This document shows, piece after piece, positions 1 through 13,682 of a DNA stretch of 64,000 nucleotides (positions are counted from its first letter, which is position 1; each line of letters begins with the position of its first letter). The stretch is taken from NCBI GenBank assembly GCA_016801885.1, contig CM028882.1:22585047-22649046 (forward strand), in the 5' to 3' direction. The DNA comes from Toxotes chatareus (lineage: Eukaryota; Chordata; Actinopteri; Toxotidae). The position numbers and the translations under genes are program-made. The notes beneath the pieces were generated by a model. It saw only the letters and a list, made by a program, of their open reading frames with translations. It had not been told where the DNA came from and ran no database searches.

Positions 1-1669
1 CCCAGTTTTGTGCACACTGTGAGCCACTAATCTCTCAATTTGCTGTCAAAAGATAAAAATACACAATACTCCTGGCCGGCTCAAAGCCATCATACTCCTT
101 ATTGTCTGTTCGTCTACTGGCACACAGACGTTGATTAGAGATTAAATGGCTGCTGTAACTCAGCAGCAAGCCAATTTATTCATTGTGCTGCAGATCTTTT
201 CAAATTTGGAAACCTGAAAAACAATGCTTATTACATTTTCAAATCAGGGCCTGTCACAGCATATGTCGCAGTGCTTTGAAAAGCACCGGACCACTGTGAG
301 GTCCCACTGAAATCACAAAGCCAAGGGCACAGTCAAACAAACAATCTGAGACGCCAGAACATTTGGAGCCAATGGCAAAGGAGCCCAGAGAAATCGGTTA
401 CGTACGCCATCCTTCACGTCTTGCATAATACAATGTCAACATTCATTCCATAAAGTAAATTAGCCTCGGCTGCCTCTATTACATGCCTGTGTGCTTTAGT
501 GTAGTTCGGAGAAGTGTTGTGAAGTCCCAAAGAATATGGTGAGCCCATGCTGCTTTTGACTGACTAGTGGAGCTTGTGTAGAATTTCTCCACCCTATAAT
601 GTGTCCTCTAAATCATCTTTGCAGTAGAGCTAACCAGGAAAACTCCAGCACCGTGTAAGAAGGGATTTGTTGGCAAATGTATACCCAAAGGCACATCTTA
701 CATCAAAAGTAGACTTGATTCTTAATTAAACCAATAGAATACTGCAGCAGTGACAGCTCTGTGGCGCTTTGCCTCAGTAAAACTTAACAGCCACTAAAGT
801 TTCTTCTGAGTAATGATTAATGCATCCAATTTCTGTGATCTGTACTGAGCGTAGCATCACGGGTAATTAAATGATGGTCTACAGAGCACTGACTGCTCTC
901 ATAAAATGACAAGGCCATAATTATCATGAAGCTTGGTTACCCTCTGACTCAAATACTAATTGTGTATCAATAACCAAGAGGAATATGTCACAGAATTAAA
1001 ACCCAACACAACCAAAGCTGTACAGACGGCTTGCAGGTACAGTATTGAGTCAATAACACTCAGTCCTTATTTTAACTAAATGTTCATGTGTAAACTTTTG
1101 CTATTCATACACTTCATATTTATTTACAGAGCAATTTTACAAGTCCATAAAATGAGATAAGTAAAACCAACAAATAGAATGACCTGCTTCAAATGTATTT
1201 AAACCATCAGAGATAAGAACTGAACAAATTGAATCCATCAAAATACATTAAGACCAACCCTCTAACTTATTAACCCTTTGCATATTATCTATGTCATGAA
1301 AAAAAAAAAAAAACACCTGCCAGACTCTCAGGCATCTGTATTAAAAGGAGATTCACTCACTGAATACTAACACTGTGTTCTCATGTAACACCTCAGTGAC
1401 TGAGAATATAGCTTCCTTTGGTAAATACAATGACAAAAACATTGCATACTTAGAAGAAGAGCGATGTGCTGTGAGGACCCATTTATGCTTTCTCGCTGAT
1501 TCATAAACAGGCATCATTTTCAAACCAGTAATACAACCTCAAACACAGCACACAAATATACAGTACTGAGAAGTCTCCTCGGGGTACTGTGTGGCTGTCC
1601 AAGAATGAGAAAAACATAATATAGGAGGGGAATATTGGTGTTTCCTTTACTACCATTTAAATCAAGCTT
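1..1669. other. Intergenic / PRODH downstream flank, no gene seen
   Basis: AT-rich sequence with no open frame that resembles a known protein and no plausible exon flanked by splice sites. It contains a short A tract near 1300. It lies beyond the proposed polyadenylation signals of the minus-strand PRODH gene. Confidence 0.6.
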
Positions 1670-1684
1670 TTTATTTTCTTTATT
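1670..1684 (-). promoter_or_regulatory. Candidate polyadenylation signals of PRODH
   Basis: On the minus strand two AATAAA hexamers occur close together (plus-strand TTTATT at 1670-1675 and 1679-1684), about 500 bases past the PRODH stop codon. The spacing fits a short 3' UTR. No cDNA evidence is available, so use of these signals is inferred. Confidence 0.45.
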
Positions 1685-2174
1685 GTTGTCCCTCTCCAAG
1701 ATAAATAGAGTGATAAAAACAAACGCCCGCCCCAGTCTCATCTGACATTTTAGGGAGTCCTTTTGGAGCAGTAAAGATGCCCACTTGATGGATACTGGAG
1801 CTCTATAGACCATGGGAAGACAAAGTGTGGAATGCTTATGGATGCAGAGGCAGATAAGAAGAGAAAGAGAGAACATGGGCAGCACATATAAGTAAGGATA
1901 GGGGTGAAGCTGGGTAACATCAGCAAGGAACAGAAGGGGGAACAAGAAATGGAGAAAAACAACAGTGGGGAGACAGAAAAGGAGAGTGACATGCAGAAAC
2001 AGTCCATCAGCAAGAAAACTCCAGGACAGGGTAGAACAGGAGATATACATCCAGGGAGAGCTGTACTGAGGGAGAGACAGAACAGACAGCCACAGCAGCA
2101 GCCGTCAACCAGAGAAGATAAAAAAAAAAACTTGACAAGTTGACACACTCTCCTCTCTGTCTCTTCTTCTGTTT

Positions 2175-5100
2175 TCAGTACCCCGGTCTGTAGAGAAGCT
2201 CCCCAGAGGCAAGTCTGCGTTTCAGCTCCTTCCACAGCAGCTCCCTCTCCTTTTGGGCACCCTTCATGAAGCCTCTGTTCTCCTGGGCTCTCCGAGACAG
2301 GTAGGGCATCACCTCATTCACTGGCCCATAGGGGACATACTTATAAACAGGGAAGCCTGCCTGGCCTAGGGTTGAAGTGGATGGAATGGGAAACAACAAA
2401 AGAAAAAGGTTCTTTGTAGAATGACATGGATGAAGAAGATAAACATAGATAAATCAGACTATTACTCTGTCAGCAGATATCATCAAGGACCTTTCATGAA
2501 TATGTTAAAATGTGATTTTCGATTGAGTAGGCTCATTTGAGGTACTGAAAAAAAAGCATTTTTACAGGTAATTTTGGACAAACTCCAGAGAGCACATCAC
2601 AACTGGAAGTCATTTTGATTGGTTTCCCTCACTGAATGATTGCTACAATCCTTGTAATCAGGCAGGTTTTCAGCACAGACACCCTCAGTTTGCTGCATTT
2701 GAATTAGAACTGCTGTTGTTTGCCAGTGTGGCTCACATACTGTGACTGTTTTGCCAGGGCTTACTCTTTACTCTTCTTAACTAATCCCCAAAGCATCAAA
2801 ACATGATAAAATTAAACAAAGTCTTGAAAAAACATCCTGAACTACAGTAAATATGAAAACAAATCATGAAAACTGAATATGGTATCTTTAAAAAAGAATA
2901 ATGTTGTTTTACTCCAATCTGCTGTATTTCACAAAACAACTTCTTTTTTTGGATTCTAAGACACAACACTAACTGCTCTATCCCTTGAGAAAACAACAAA
3001 GAAACATGTGTGTCTGTTTACATCAATACTGGTCAAGGCTGTTTCAACTTGAGCCTCACATTGACACATAACAGCCTGCTGCATGTTGTCTGCCTTTGAC
3101 TGACAAACAAAGTGGTGAGAGCCGGCAGCAGTGCTTCGTTAGGACAGCTTGTCAATACTGAGGTGTCTCAGTTCATAAGTCACGTTACGGGCTGCAGACT
3201 GACTTCTACATGTGCGCTTCATGCCCTCCATGTGTTCCATGGGGCACCTGTGTAACTCAAAGGTGTTAGGAGACACAGCTGGGAGTTATAGAGGAGGATG
3301 GCAAATACTGATTGTACAGAGGCTGGACTGAAACTGTTAAATCGACAGCCTTATGCAGAGCAGCAGAACTCAGTGCCTGGTCATTGTGTGGCTGTCTGAC
3401 AGAGTGTGTTTGTGTGGATTTTTCTCACCCAGTGGAAAGCTGATCTGATCACACATGCCCAGCAGTTGACCGAAGTACACCTTGTTCTCTGTGGGATGGA
3501 GACCCAGCTCATTCATTCTGAATGAGAGAGAGAGATATACAAAAATAAGTTGCTTTATACAGATGCAAAGCTGTATAAAAAAAAATCAATCATGTTTTCA
3601 ACAGTGTGCTTGGATAGAACTGAAACTGTACCTCCTTAAGGTGTGTTTCACTGTGTCTTCATTATGGGAAGCAACCATTACATTGGCATTTCTGTTGAGT
3701 GCAATCTCATCCAGCACATAATCCAGACACCTTTCACAATCACAGACACATACAAACACAAGGAAGACATGGTTGTGAAGTGGGAAATACCACAATTGTT
3801 TTCTACCTAACTATTGAATATAAAATTGTAAACTGTATATGATTTAGTATATTGTATGCATATTGTGGCTTACATTGTTTTCATTACTCATCCATGGAAA
3901 TATTTCAATAGCATGTAAGATTTATTTTGTGGTGCAGGACTACCTTTACACAGCTAAACAGTAAAAGTATCCCTGAATCTACTCGAAAGCTTGAGGAGTT
4001 TGGCCTTTCCTCTTTTAGTGTACGACACATTGATCTCCACCGGGTGATTTCTTCTAGCTCACCTTAATCTAGGACTGTCAGGAAATTGCTACAACACAGC
4101 AACCCTAAAATTGAATGTTTTCTGTAACTTGCACAAGGGGAACTCAACAGGGTGGAAGCTTGCTGACACAAAATGATAAACCCAGAAACTCCAATTTAAG
4201 GACCACTTCCCTAAAGTTAAATCCCTGTGCTGTCCACTGCAGTGGACTTGTACCTATAAGGTGGCCAGTTTAAATCTGTGAACTACATGGGAACGTTGTG
4301 GCAAAAAAAAAGTATCTCCCGGGGTGTCTTTGTGAAAGAAATTGAACTCTTAACTGCTCACTATCCAGCAGCAAATGGCTATACTAATAGCAGGCAGCTT
4401 CAGTGTGAACATAAAGAAATGAGAGCTTGGCATGGCAGGTGCAGATTTGGACAGCTGTCAGCAGTTAATAAGCAAAGAAATAATTCCTGGCTCCTACCTG
4501 TGGTACATTCTATTGGTTGACTCATAGTCAGGGTTAATAGGGTCCTCATAACCAATCTCTTTGGCCCTCTGTCGCTCTTGATACATGTAGGCCCCACGCA
4601 CCAGCTTGGCAGCGAAATGCCAACCCTCACGGCGTGACAGTTCTACATCCATGCTTACATTGTCGAAGGCCTCCTGCAGAACAAAAAACAGGACGACTCG
4701 CTCTTTAGCGAGATCCATGTATGTTTCAGGTGACAGTATAGTAAGGCTATGGATGCTAAGCCCATGAATGAAACACTACTGTGACTTAAACAGCTTTTCA
4801 CTTGACATGGTATATTTAAAATAGAAATAAAGCACCAAATCTCCACCCAACATTATCCTCTTGTTGGCCATGTGGCTGTCTCTTCCTCAACTCAGCTGTA
4901 ATCTGATTACATGTTGAAATCTGAAGTTGCACAATATGTCACAGCACGGTCTTTGTCATGAGAATTACAACTGTTGTGTCTGCTCTATGTGCGCACATAT
5001 TCAAAATTGACAGATTGGAACATCTATTTTTGTCAGCTGTGGGTTCTTACCTTTAGGTAGCACTGGTATGTGTTGAAGATGACAGGCTTTTCTCTGTTGT

Positions 5101-8100
5101 AGATCCTCTGCATTTCTAATGTCAGTCTACTGATAGCAGGCTGGAAGTAGGTTTGCTCTGCATCCACCATCAACCGAACACCATTCTCTACGGCATGCTG
5201 GGACATGAGAGATCTCATTAATTTTGTATAATATCACCTAACAGCGCTTTTTATTCTAAAGTTTCATTAAAAAATAGTCTTCAGAGTTGAATTAATGAAG
5301 CTTTCTTTAACTAAACAAATGTGATCCGTGGTTCTGTCTAAGCATATATTGGGACTTTGAACAATTTTCTTTTATCATATTAATAATACAATAGATTTGG
5401 TATTGTTCTTATACTTACAGTGGCTAGCAGCACTGCAGTAGCTGTGATCTTATTAAAAATGGCTCTCATACAGTTTTACACAATAGCTAACAACATATTT
5501 GTACTGTCTGAAAGTCTATACATATTAGTAAGTATATATACTGCAACATGTTAGCATGTTGATAAACATATCACATTTGCTTAAACTATGACTACTTGAT
5601 TCTTACCGATTAACAACAAATGCATTTGCTACCAGTTGTGCGTATATTTGCCTACAGTGATCAGTTTTTATGTTGTAGTTTGTGTGAGATTACCTTGGCT
5701 AAGACGTCCATTCGCTGTAACATCCTCTTCATTTGTTTCTCCTCCTCTGTGGTGAACCTCTCCATCAGAGGCTCCAGCTCACCTTTCTGAGCAAACAACC
5801 CAGGAGAGCAAACACCATGAGATGCTCACGAACCAAATATCACACAGTATGACACCTATTAGTGCTTCTTACTTTAGCCACCCTTCAGCTGTCTTTAGTC
5901 CAAGGTCAACAGGTACGCTGAAGGTAACCTGCCCAGATTTTGTAGACATGCAGTTAACCACGGCCTTTCCTTAACCTAGAGCCTTAATTAGTCAATATTA
6001 GCATCGCTACTGTCCATCATTCTGGAAAAGGCTGATACTGCTGATACTTCAGATTTCCTGCCTGCCGTAAACTGTATCACGTCAAATTTGAAAAAGCAAA
6101 TAAGTCAATTATCATCTCTAGTGAATTGAATCGTTAGATTAAGGATTATTTAACTGCGTTTTTCTTCCCAGTTATTGCCACTTTCTTTCAGTGTGTTATG
6201 ATACTCACCTTTACATTTGGAACAACAAGGAGGTCCGATATCTTTGTTCTGTCATCTATTAGGCTGTTCCAGTCGAGCATGTCAATGGCTCTGTCAGGGC
6301 AGAAAGGTATTGTGGCAACAGCACATTGGTGAGCTGTGTCTTAAAACTAATCTCTAGTGTCATTGTAATTATGCAGCAAAATTTGAATTTGGCTAATAAA
6401 TTGTGATTTAATGATATAATTAAATGATTTTGTCGGGTATAACCACTGCAAAATACACTGCAGTTCATTAGGACACAATTTGTTCTTTTTCGCCATACGT
6501 TTTCAATGAATGATTTTCCCTCTAAATTGCCTTGAACCTAATGAAGTATTTCCCCATGTGTGAGACTGACATTATTTCACAGATATTTCACAGATGTCTG
6601 GGGTCTTATTTTGGTTGTCTGTCTGTTTCTGGCTCACCCTGAAGCTTCCTCGTTCCTCCCAGCAAACCAGCCATAGAAGTCACCTTTTGCACCCAGTTTG
6701 GTCAAGAATTCCTAGACCGATATAAAGATCTTAAGTACTGCACTTTACATACTGTAGCAACGACCATAGCAAAATCCTCATACTATGTATGTCATGGAAG
6801 TGCACAGCATGCACAGTTCCTAACATTTCGTGTAATATAGCACCACAATAAATATCACCAGAAATGAAAAAGAAGAGGAAAAAAAAACTACCTGTAATAG
6901 TTTCAGCTCTAGCTTCTGCTCTAAGGCATCCATTCCATCTTTCCCCTGCTGTGATGCCAGGAAGGCGAAAAACCGTCGCCATTTCACCAGGACCTCTGAG
7001 AATTGGAGCTTTTTAAAAAAAAAAAAAAAAAAAAAGCATGATGTCAGTCTAGTCAAGAGTATCAGCTAACTGTTACACTAATATTTTAATCACCCCTTAG
7101 TTCCTACCAGAAACTGAGGTCGTCCTAGAGCAGTCATTTTGATGGCAGAAAACCCGTCCATGGAACTCCCGCCTTCAGGTCAAACAGACAAAAATATTAT
7201 CACATTGGTAATGCATTTTTAAAGACCCTGCCGCATGTGAAATTAAATCTGAATGAAATGGATTAGAGAACTGTACCAAGTGTCCACGTGTTGAGGGATG
7301 ACAATATTTGGTAGAAAATATCAAAGATTTATTGTTAAGTTGTATTACTGATGTAGTTTAATTTCTGTTTACTTACCAGATGCTTTGATGCATTTGATGA
7401 AGGTTTCCATATGCTGGTCACATTTGGCCTCATCAGCATAGAAATACGTGCGGGCTCCGGTCACTCCAGTGCGGCGGTCCCCAAACTGTTTGTGCGTTTC
7501 ATATTTTTTCTCTCTGTGGTCCTTGCCTGTAGGTGAAAACAAATATGCAAGCTTATTACTTCTAATTGCATCATATACTGTGTCCACAAATGAGAACAAA
7601 ACAAGGCAGCTTACCTATGCTCTCTTTCTCTGCAGCAGGTACATATGAGCTAAATTAGAGGGAATACAAAAAGATAAAATAAGTGAATGTGCCCTGTGTT
7701 TCGGGAATATTAGAAATGTGAGTTGCATCATAATTTCAGCAAAGTGCCAGGCATTTTAGAGTTCGATCTGGGGACACGCAATCTTTCTGTGAGCATTTTG
7801 GACTTGTGGCGGTGGCATGCAAGAGGCTGACACTGTGTTTACTGACCCTATATATGCTGAGCTGTCCTGTTGTCAGCCTGCTGACCCTATGGAGAGGGCA
7901 GTTGTAACGTCACTCCACAGTTGACCTAACCCCCTCTCATCATAAGGCACTGGGGAGCTCATGTACCTAAGCAGATGACTGAACAGTAAGCATGCAAGAT
8001 GTCAGAGATGTCAGTAGGTTTCACAGCCCGGAAAACGAAACAGAGTTCTCTTCTTTAACTATTTTCCTGTTAACACTTTTACTGTAGAGCTGTAGATGAA

Positions 8101-11100
8101 ACTGTAATGGAATCCATGTTACGCTGACTGAAACTGTACTGTCTTAAACACATTTTATTTAGTCACTAGAATTTTAGTAGCAGTTCTAAGTAGCACTGAA
8201 TAGCTATGTTTAATAACCCTGTTGTTAGTACTGATTTCGGCGAACGGTTTAAGTGGCCAGTGAAATTTTATGCCACAAATTCAAATCATGCTAGATGCAA
8301 CGATTACTGGTAATCTTTTGTCATAAATCTGACTACTGGCACAAAATATTGGTTACTGGCAGCTTTGTAAATAAAAAAATGTCAGAACCAGCCTACAAAA
8401 GCCAGTGATAATCAAATCCAAACTGTAAAATGTATATTTTTGGTAGGCATGGCTCATGAATCTGAAGGCTGGCACTGTCAGTATCATGCTCTCAAAACCA
8501 AGCCAGGGCTTGCCTCTGTTCCTTATATCTTCTTTCTGTTGGAGGGAACTGAGTAATGTTGTTGTTGCTATCTTGACAGATCATTGGAGTGCCTGTCAAA
8601 CCCTGCTGTCTGAGATCAAGCTGGCTTAATGCACCCTGTCCTCCACCCTTATGGTTTGAAGGTGTATGTTCACCAAACAAAAGCTCTCTAGGCTGAGGTT
8701 TGATACCTCTTTTGATGTTTCCAAGCAGGCATCCCAAAGACAAAGTATATAAAAGCTGAGCAGTGATATCTTGTTACTAGTGATTTGGTATTAAAAAAAA
8801 AAACCTACACAGAGTTAAAGTAGGGTTAAGAAAGTCACAGCAAAGGTCTTGCCTGGGAGCTTTATCACCTTACAGAATGTGATAACACTAGGAAACAAAA
8901 GTAGAGGATGTTCTGTCTGGCATAAGGTGACACTGCAGTCAGTCAGTCAGTCAGGTGTCACTCTGTGTCAACAGACTTTTAAACACCAGACACTTAAGAA
9001 CTGCCTAACAGCCTTGTTTATTCACTGCATCTAGCCTTTGCAGAAATAGAGCTGTTGTGTGAGATATAAAAGGTCAGACTTTTCTGGCTGACTATTATAC
9101 TTATGCTAAGTAAATCTGACATGTGCACTTATCTTTTTCACATCAATGAAATGAACATCAAATATATTCACTTCAGAAATGTTATGCACTGATTTGACTG
9201 TGAGGCAACTCCTAAATGGGCCAAAATGTCCAAATTTTATTTTGGACGACGAGATGTCCTAATTACTCATAATGCATGAATGCCCACAACCAAATTTAAG
9301 TAATATTGCTGCCGCTGCCTAGAGATGCTGCTTGCATAAGGTTTGTACTGTCATCCAAATTTACATCAGCTGACAGATCAGATAGCCAACTAGTGCTCCC
9401 CATGTGACAGGATTCCTAACAAGTGAGAAATTCTCCCCAGCCAGCCAATCAAGAATGGGGGGCATTGACTGAGCCAACAAATCATGTTCTATACAGCGTT
9501 TACTTCCTCGCTGTTATGAAAAATAAATCTATTTTTGGCACCAAACAAGAGGGAAGTATTACATTTTGTCATACTTATTTTTACTCTTGATATTTGTAAA
9601 ATGTAATTTTAATTTGCTTTTGGTAATAAGTAAATCCATGACTCCTCTTTAAATTTTTACTAACTGTTGAAAAAATGCACTTGAAACGCTGCCAGCTCTA
9701 AAGCATTTTTTTTTTTGCATGTCTGCTGTAATGTGTGGTAATACCGCAACTTTCGTACTCTTTCATCTCTTTCTGTTCGGCCTCCTCCTGGCTGATGTCT
9801 TCCTCAACACTGTAGTCCAGAACAGAGCCAACACCGAAGGCCTGATTCTTCTGGATCAGCGGCCTGATGGCCCTGTGGTCCTCGCCAGCCACAAACTGCC
9901 CATAAAATGTCATCTTCATGAACTGGTTAAAGGCTCTCTGTCCCAGGATCGTCTTACCTAGATCCATTATCTGAACAGAAAGGGAGGAGGATATTATAAG
10001 CATTTTAGGCAGGCGCATTATGTACCTATAATTTATAACTAATAATCTTAATTAGTTCTGCATGTAAATTAGCCTAATTTATGTTAATCATCCGGTCTCA
10101 GAAAAGAAAGGCCATGTCTGGGCGTGTTTTGAGGCAACAGGTTTACCTGACAGACTGTGGGGAAAAAGAAGAAAAGCAGCAAGTTGACCTTTCATAAGCA
10201 ACGGAATTCAAATCATGTTCCTAACCCCAAACTAAAAACTACATGGGGCATGCGTGACTAAAACAGGGGCAAAGAACGAGACATTGCAGCTACAGTGAAA
10301 ATCAAATTAATGCCAGATTAGATTACTGCTTTACATTTGCTATCGCCACTTGCTTTTGCAACCACAGCCAAGCTGTCCATTGATTCCACGAAGACTTGAT
10401 AAGCGTGGACAGAAGGAGCCTGCAGTGCTGCAGGTCTATTAAATACTGTACCATGACACATCACAACATGGGCACAAAGACATAGGCTTGATTAGAAAGT
10501 GTGCCTTGTGCCCTGTCAGTTTACTTTCTGTGTATTAACATTACACTACAGGTTAAGTAAATACTACTACTGCAGAGGTTAAGTAACATGGACTGTGTGC
10601 TTGGAAAAACAGGCTGTAATTTGAGAAGTGGGTCTAACACTTGAGCCTTAAGTGCAAACAGTCAGGTCTGTGGGTTCAAACCATACACTGTGTACAACCC
10701 TATAGTCTGTAGTTCAGACTTGATATGGCTGTTTACCTTGAACACAACTAATGGCCTTTCAGCTATAACTTATCAATATAACTCCCGCAAACAAGCATGT
10801 GTATGTATAAACACGGGGTTATCAAATTCAATTCCAACTCCCACACATATACAGGCTGTTGCTGTACCGAGACCATTTTGGCCTGTCGTACCTTTTGCGT
10901 TCACACCTGACAATTGCTCCGATGCTGACACCCGTTTTTCACCGCCTATGCCATGTGAAAGTGCCACACTGGAGTGAACAAGAGTGCTAACCTTTTTATA
11001 TACTGTCATTATCAAGTTCACCTTGGTAACTCTAGCCACACTGACAAACCGTCTCCGTGGTTAACGTTCGGGCTGCGCGCTAAGGGATCACCTCATTACC

Positions 11101-11561
11101 TCTTTATTCTTATCAACCAGGAAGTCATAGGAGCAGAGTTTGAAAACCACCAAACTTCTGAGCAGCTCTAATGAGTCTTTGCTTTTATAAGCCTCCTGGG
11201 TCAGATCAAAGTCTACGGAGATCTCATTAGCTGCCGCGGTTTTGGTGCCGTCTCTCCCTGCTCTGCTCGGCTGTCCGGGACACTCCGACCGCGCCGAGTC
11301 GTGTTGAGCGCCGCAGCGGCTGCTGACATGGTCCCGCTGCTCCGTCTGCGTCGCAGGTGTGGAGCTGACGGTGGATCTGAGTCTTCGGCTGGAGAGTAAC
11401 CATTTACAGGGAATCTGCGCCCCTGCCCGCGTCAGGGCTGGCGCAGTTTTGACATAAAACATCGGCCCGGTGGAGGTAGATGTCAGCGGAGCGGCGAAAT
11501 TACACAGACCATCTGTCGGCGCTCGCTGCGCACGCTGCAGTGTAAACAGACACCGGGCCAA
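2175..11561 (-). CDS. prodh: Proline dehydrogenase 1, mitochondrial
   Basis: FAD-dependent inner-membrane enzyme that oxidises L-proline to pyrroline-5-carboxylate and passes electrons to the respiratory chain. Fourteen coding exons on the minus strand, in order: 11561-11100, 9970-9759, 7649-7615, 7526-7377, 7172-7108, 7008-6892, 6711-6638, 6290-6209, 5786-5694, 5197-5051, 4673-4498, 3730-3632, 3517-3429, 2365-2175. All phases agree and the total is 1992 nt (663 residues; human PRODH is 600). Family landmarks are VRLMVDAEQTYFQPAISRL (about residue 437), KLVRGAY (502-508), ASHNED (558-563), QLLGMCDQISFPLG, and YLSRRAQEN, whose paired arginines (625-626) bind the proline carboxylate in this family. 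The long CpG-rich first exon encodes an Arg-rich N terminus compatible with a mitochondrial presequence. The weakest join is the exon 2 donor (GA|gtacga), chosen because only it keeps frame with the 35-nt exon 3. Which fish paralogue (prodha or prodhb) this is cannot be told. Confidence 0.93.
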
Positions 11562-13682
11562 ACAGTCACATTAGCATCATTTGGTTGGTGGACGATCTGT
11601 GACGCAGGAGTTTTGTTTTTCACTCCCAAACTTTTTTTTTTTTTTTTTTTTTGGTTTCACAACACACACCCTGCACAGGTGCACACCCACTTAAGTCCTG
11701 ACTGAGCAAGTTGCACCAGTGGAAAATAACCAACTAAGCGTTGTTATAGAAAAGCAGTTTGTTCGTGTATAATCTTCTACTTTTACTAGAGTGAACTTTT
11801 CTTTTACTTGTATTTAGTTTGAGTATTTATCCATTGTGGCATTGCTACTTGTACTTAAATGACCTGAAATACTTCTTACACCACTGACTGTCTCGACACA
11901 ATTCGAAGTTATCTTTCAAGAAAAAAGACTTCACCCCTTTGGAGAGCACTTAAAAGGAAACTGATACGCTTTCTATGTATAGTATGTCAGCCCCATATTT
12001 GTCCTCACGTGGTGGCCACGTAAGCAACAAATTATGAATACTTTACCTTTAAGCATAATTTTCGATACAAATAATCTCATGCTTGGGTAATATCTAAGTA
12101 ATTGAAGGACTCACAATTCACCCCTGGAGCATGTTTATCATGCATGATAGCAATGCACATTAATTATCTGTATTTTCTTGTCCACATTAATTGCTCTCAC
12201 ATGATCAGAAAGCATTATTCATTATAACTTAGTAGTTATGTTTAGTTAATATTAAGCCATTTATAAGAGAGGTCTGAGCAAATACTATTATCTATCTATT
12301 TTATTTACTTACAACGTTTTGTATGGCATTCTGGGTGAAGAGCAAAGTAAGAATTTCATTGTACAGGGAAACCTGTTTCCTTACTGTGCAAATGACAATA
12401 AACCCTTTGAATCTTGAATCTTGAATTTGGGTTTTTTTTTTTTTTTTTTTACATTTTGGCAGTGGGTTTTGTTGAAATAAACATCATGAAATATTTTTGT
12501 TGAATTAGTCACCATTAATCTAATATAATCAATAAAAAACCCCATAATATTACACTTGGCTCCATTCTGCAGCTGTCAGTGGTAAAGAGGCCCTAGCTTT
12601 GCATTTATAGGACTTAATCCAGGAGGTGTCATATGCCAGCCTCACTTTATTCCTGTTAACAGATGGGGGAGCCATTGTTTCACATGTAGTTGTTACACTC
12701 TGCCCTCTCCACCCCCCACACTCAAAAGCACACACACTGTCATCTTTCATTAATTTAAGACTACCTTAAATTAGTGTTTTTAAGTAAGTTACTATTCTTC
12801 AAATAACATCTATAAATCTATATTTTTAAATGGCCTACGATAAATCACAGATAATTAAAATGTGGAGCTGTCAATGATAATAGTGACAAGTGATAATTTG
12901 CATCACATAAAAGAGCAATGCTTTATCATCTTAATTACCTCCATTAACTTTTTGTCTGTTAAAATGAAAAAATTAGGCCACAATACATTTTTTTTTAAAA
13001 AGCAAGGCCATTAAAACCGAGCCTGTTGCACACAGGCGTATGTAAATTTGGTGGCGCACACATGGCGCACAAAGCCAAAGATAGAGTAACAAATCAGGAA
13101 TTTCCCTCCTGCCACTCCTGAGAGCGCAAGAGAGGACAAAAGTTAGAGATTAAGCGCTTCTCCTCGGAGAGGAAAAAGCGAAAGGCAGCTAATTTGCCTT
13201 AAGTTTTTTTTTTTTTTTTTGTCAAGATTATCATCAACCTACACGTTTCCGGGTGCGTTGAGGACATTATATTAAAAGGGAAAAAAGTTTTTTGTTCTGT
13301 GTCATTATGAGTCTGGACCCATCAGCTTTGCATGATGGCTTCTTTTAGAAACTTTAATGGAATACACGGCGCACTGCAGGAAAACAACTTTTATGAAGAA
13401 TACTGTGATTTTCTAGTTTTGGTTTTGTGACTTTTCAGCTGGTGGGATAGCAGTCGCGGGACACTTTGTTGCTGCTGAGTTTCTCGATGGCGTAGGTGGT
13501 GGCAAGACCTTTCAAAACACCTTAAGGACAAGGATTTCGTATTTATAAAGTACACACGTCTGGATTATGTGCACGGAAGAATCTGGAGTGTATTAAACAC
13601 AGTGAAAACCCGCCATCAATACTTTTGGAGGAGGGAAATGCGGAGTAAAAACGGCGTCTAGAAGGATGCTGTTGCTTGTACA
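11562..13682. promoter_or_regulatory. Shared upstream region between divergent PRODH and SCARF2
   Basis: The 2.1 kb between the two start codons must hold both promoters and 5' UTRs, because the genes are transcribed away from each other. The PRODH side (about 11200-11560) is GC- and CpG-rich, as at many vertebrate promoters. A T tract of about 20 bases lies at 11632. The middle is AT-rich and includes a LINE-like tail (12330-12430). No TATA box or specific factor site is called. Confidence 0.5.
12330..12450 (+). repeat. LINE-like 3' tail fragment
   Basis: The segment reads AAGAATTTCATTGTACAGGG, then CAAATGACAATAAA, then a short tandem of TTGAATC, followed by a T tract. Text of this kind (TTTCATTGTA ... 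ATGACAATAAA plus a 3' tandem microsatellite) is typical of 3' ends of L2/CR1-like LINE families in teleosts. Only the tail is present, with no reverse transcriptase. The family assignment is from general recognition, not a search. Confidence 0.5.

Noticed and set aside
1520..2235. Two long Leu/Ser-rich minus-strand frames
   Set aside because: They lie in the PRODH 3' UTR, have pyrimidine-driven low-complexity composition and do not match any recognised protein.
4225..4290. Possible tRNA-derived SINE piece in a PRODH intron
   Set aside because: CCAGTTTAAATCTGTGAAC vaguely resembles a SINE B-box region, but too little of the head remains to support a call.
8935..8960. Short GTCA tandem as a possible repeat array
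   Set aside because: Only about four units; a trivial simple repeat, not an array.
10612..10690. B-box-like GGGTTCAAACC as a tRNA gene
   Set aside because: No matching A box, acceptor stem or anticodon arm could be formed; at most a very degenerate SINE trace.
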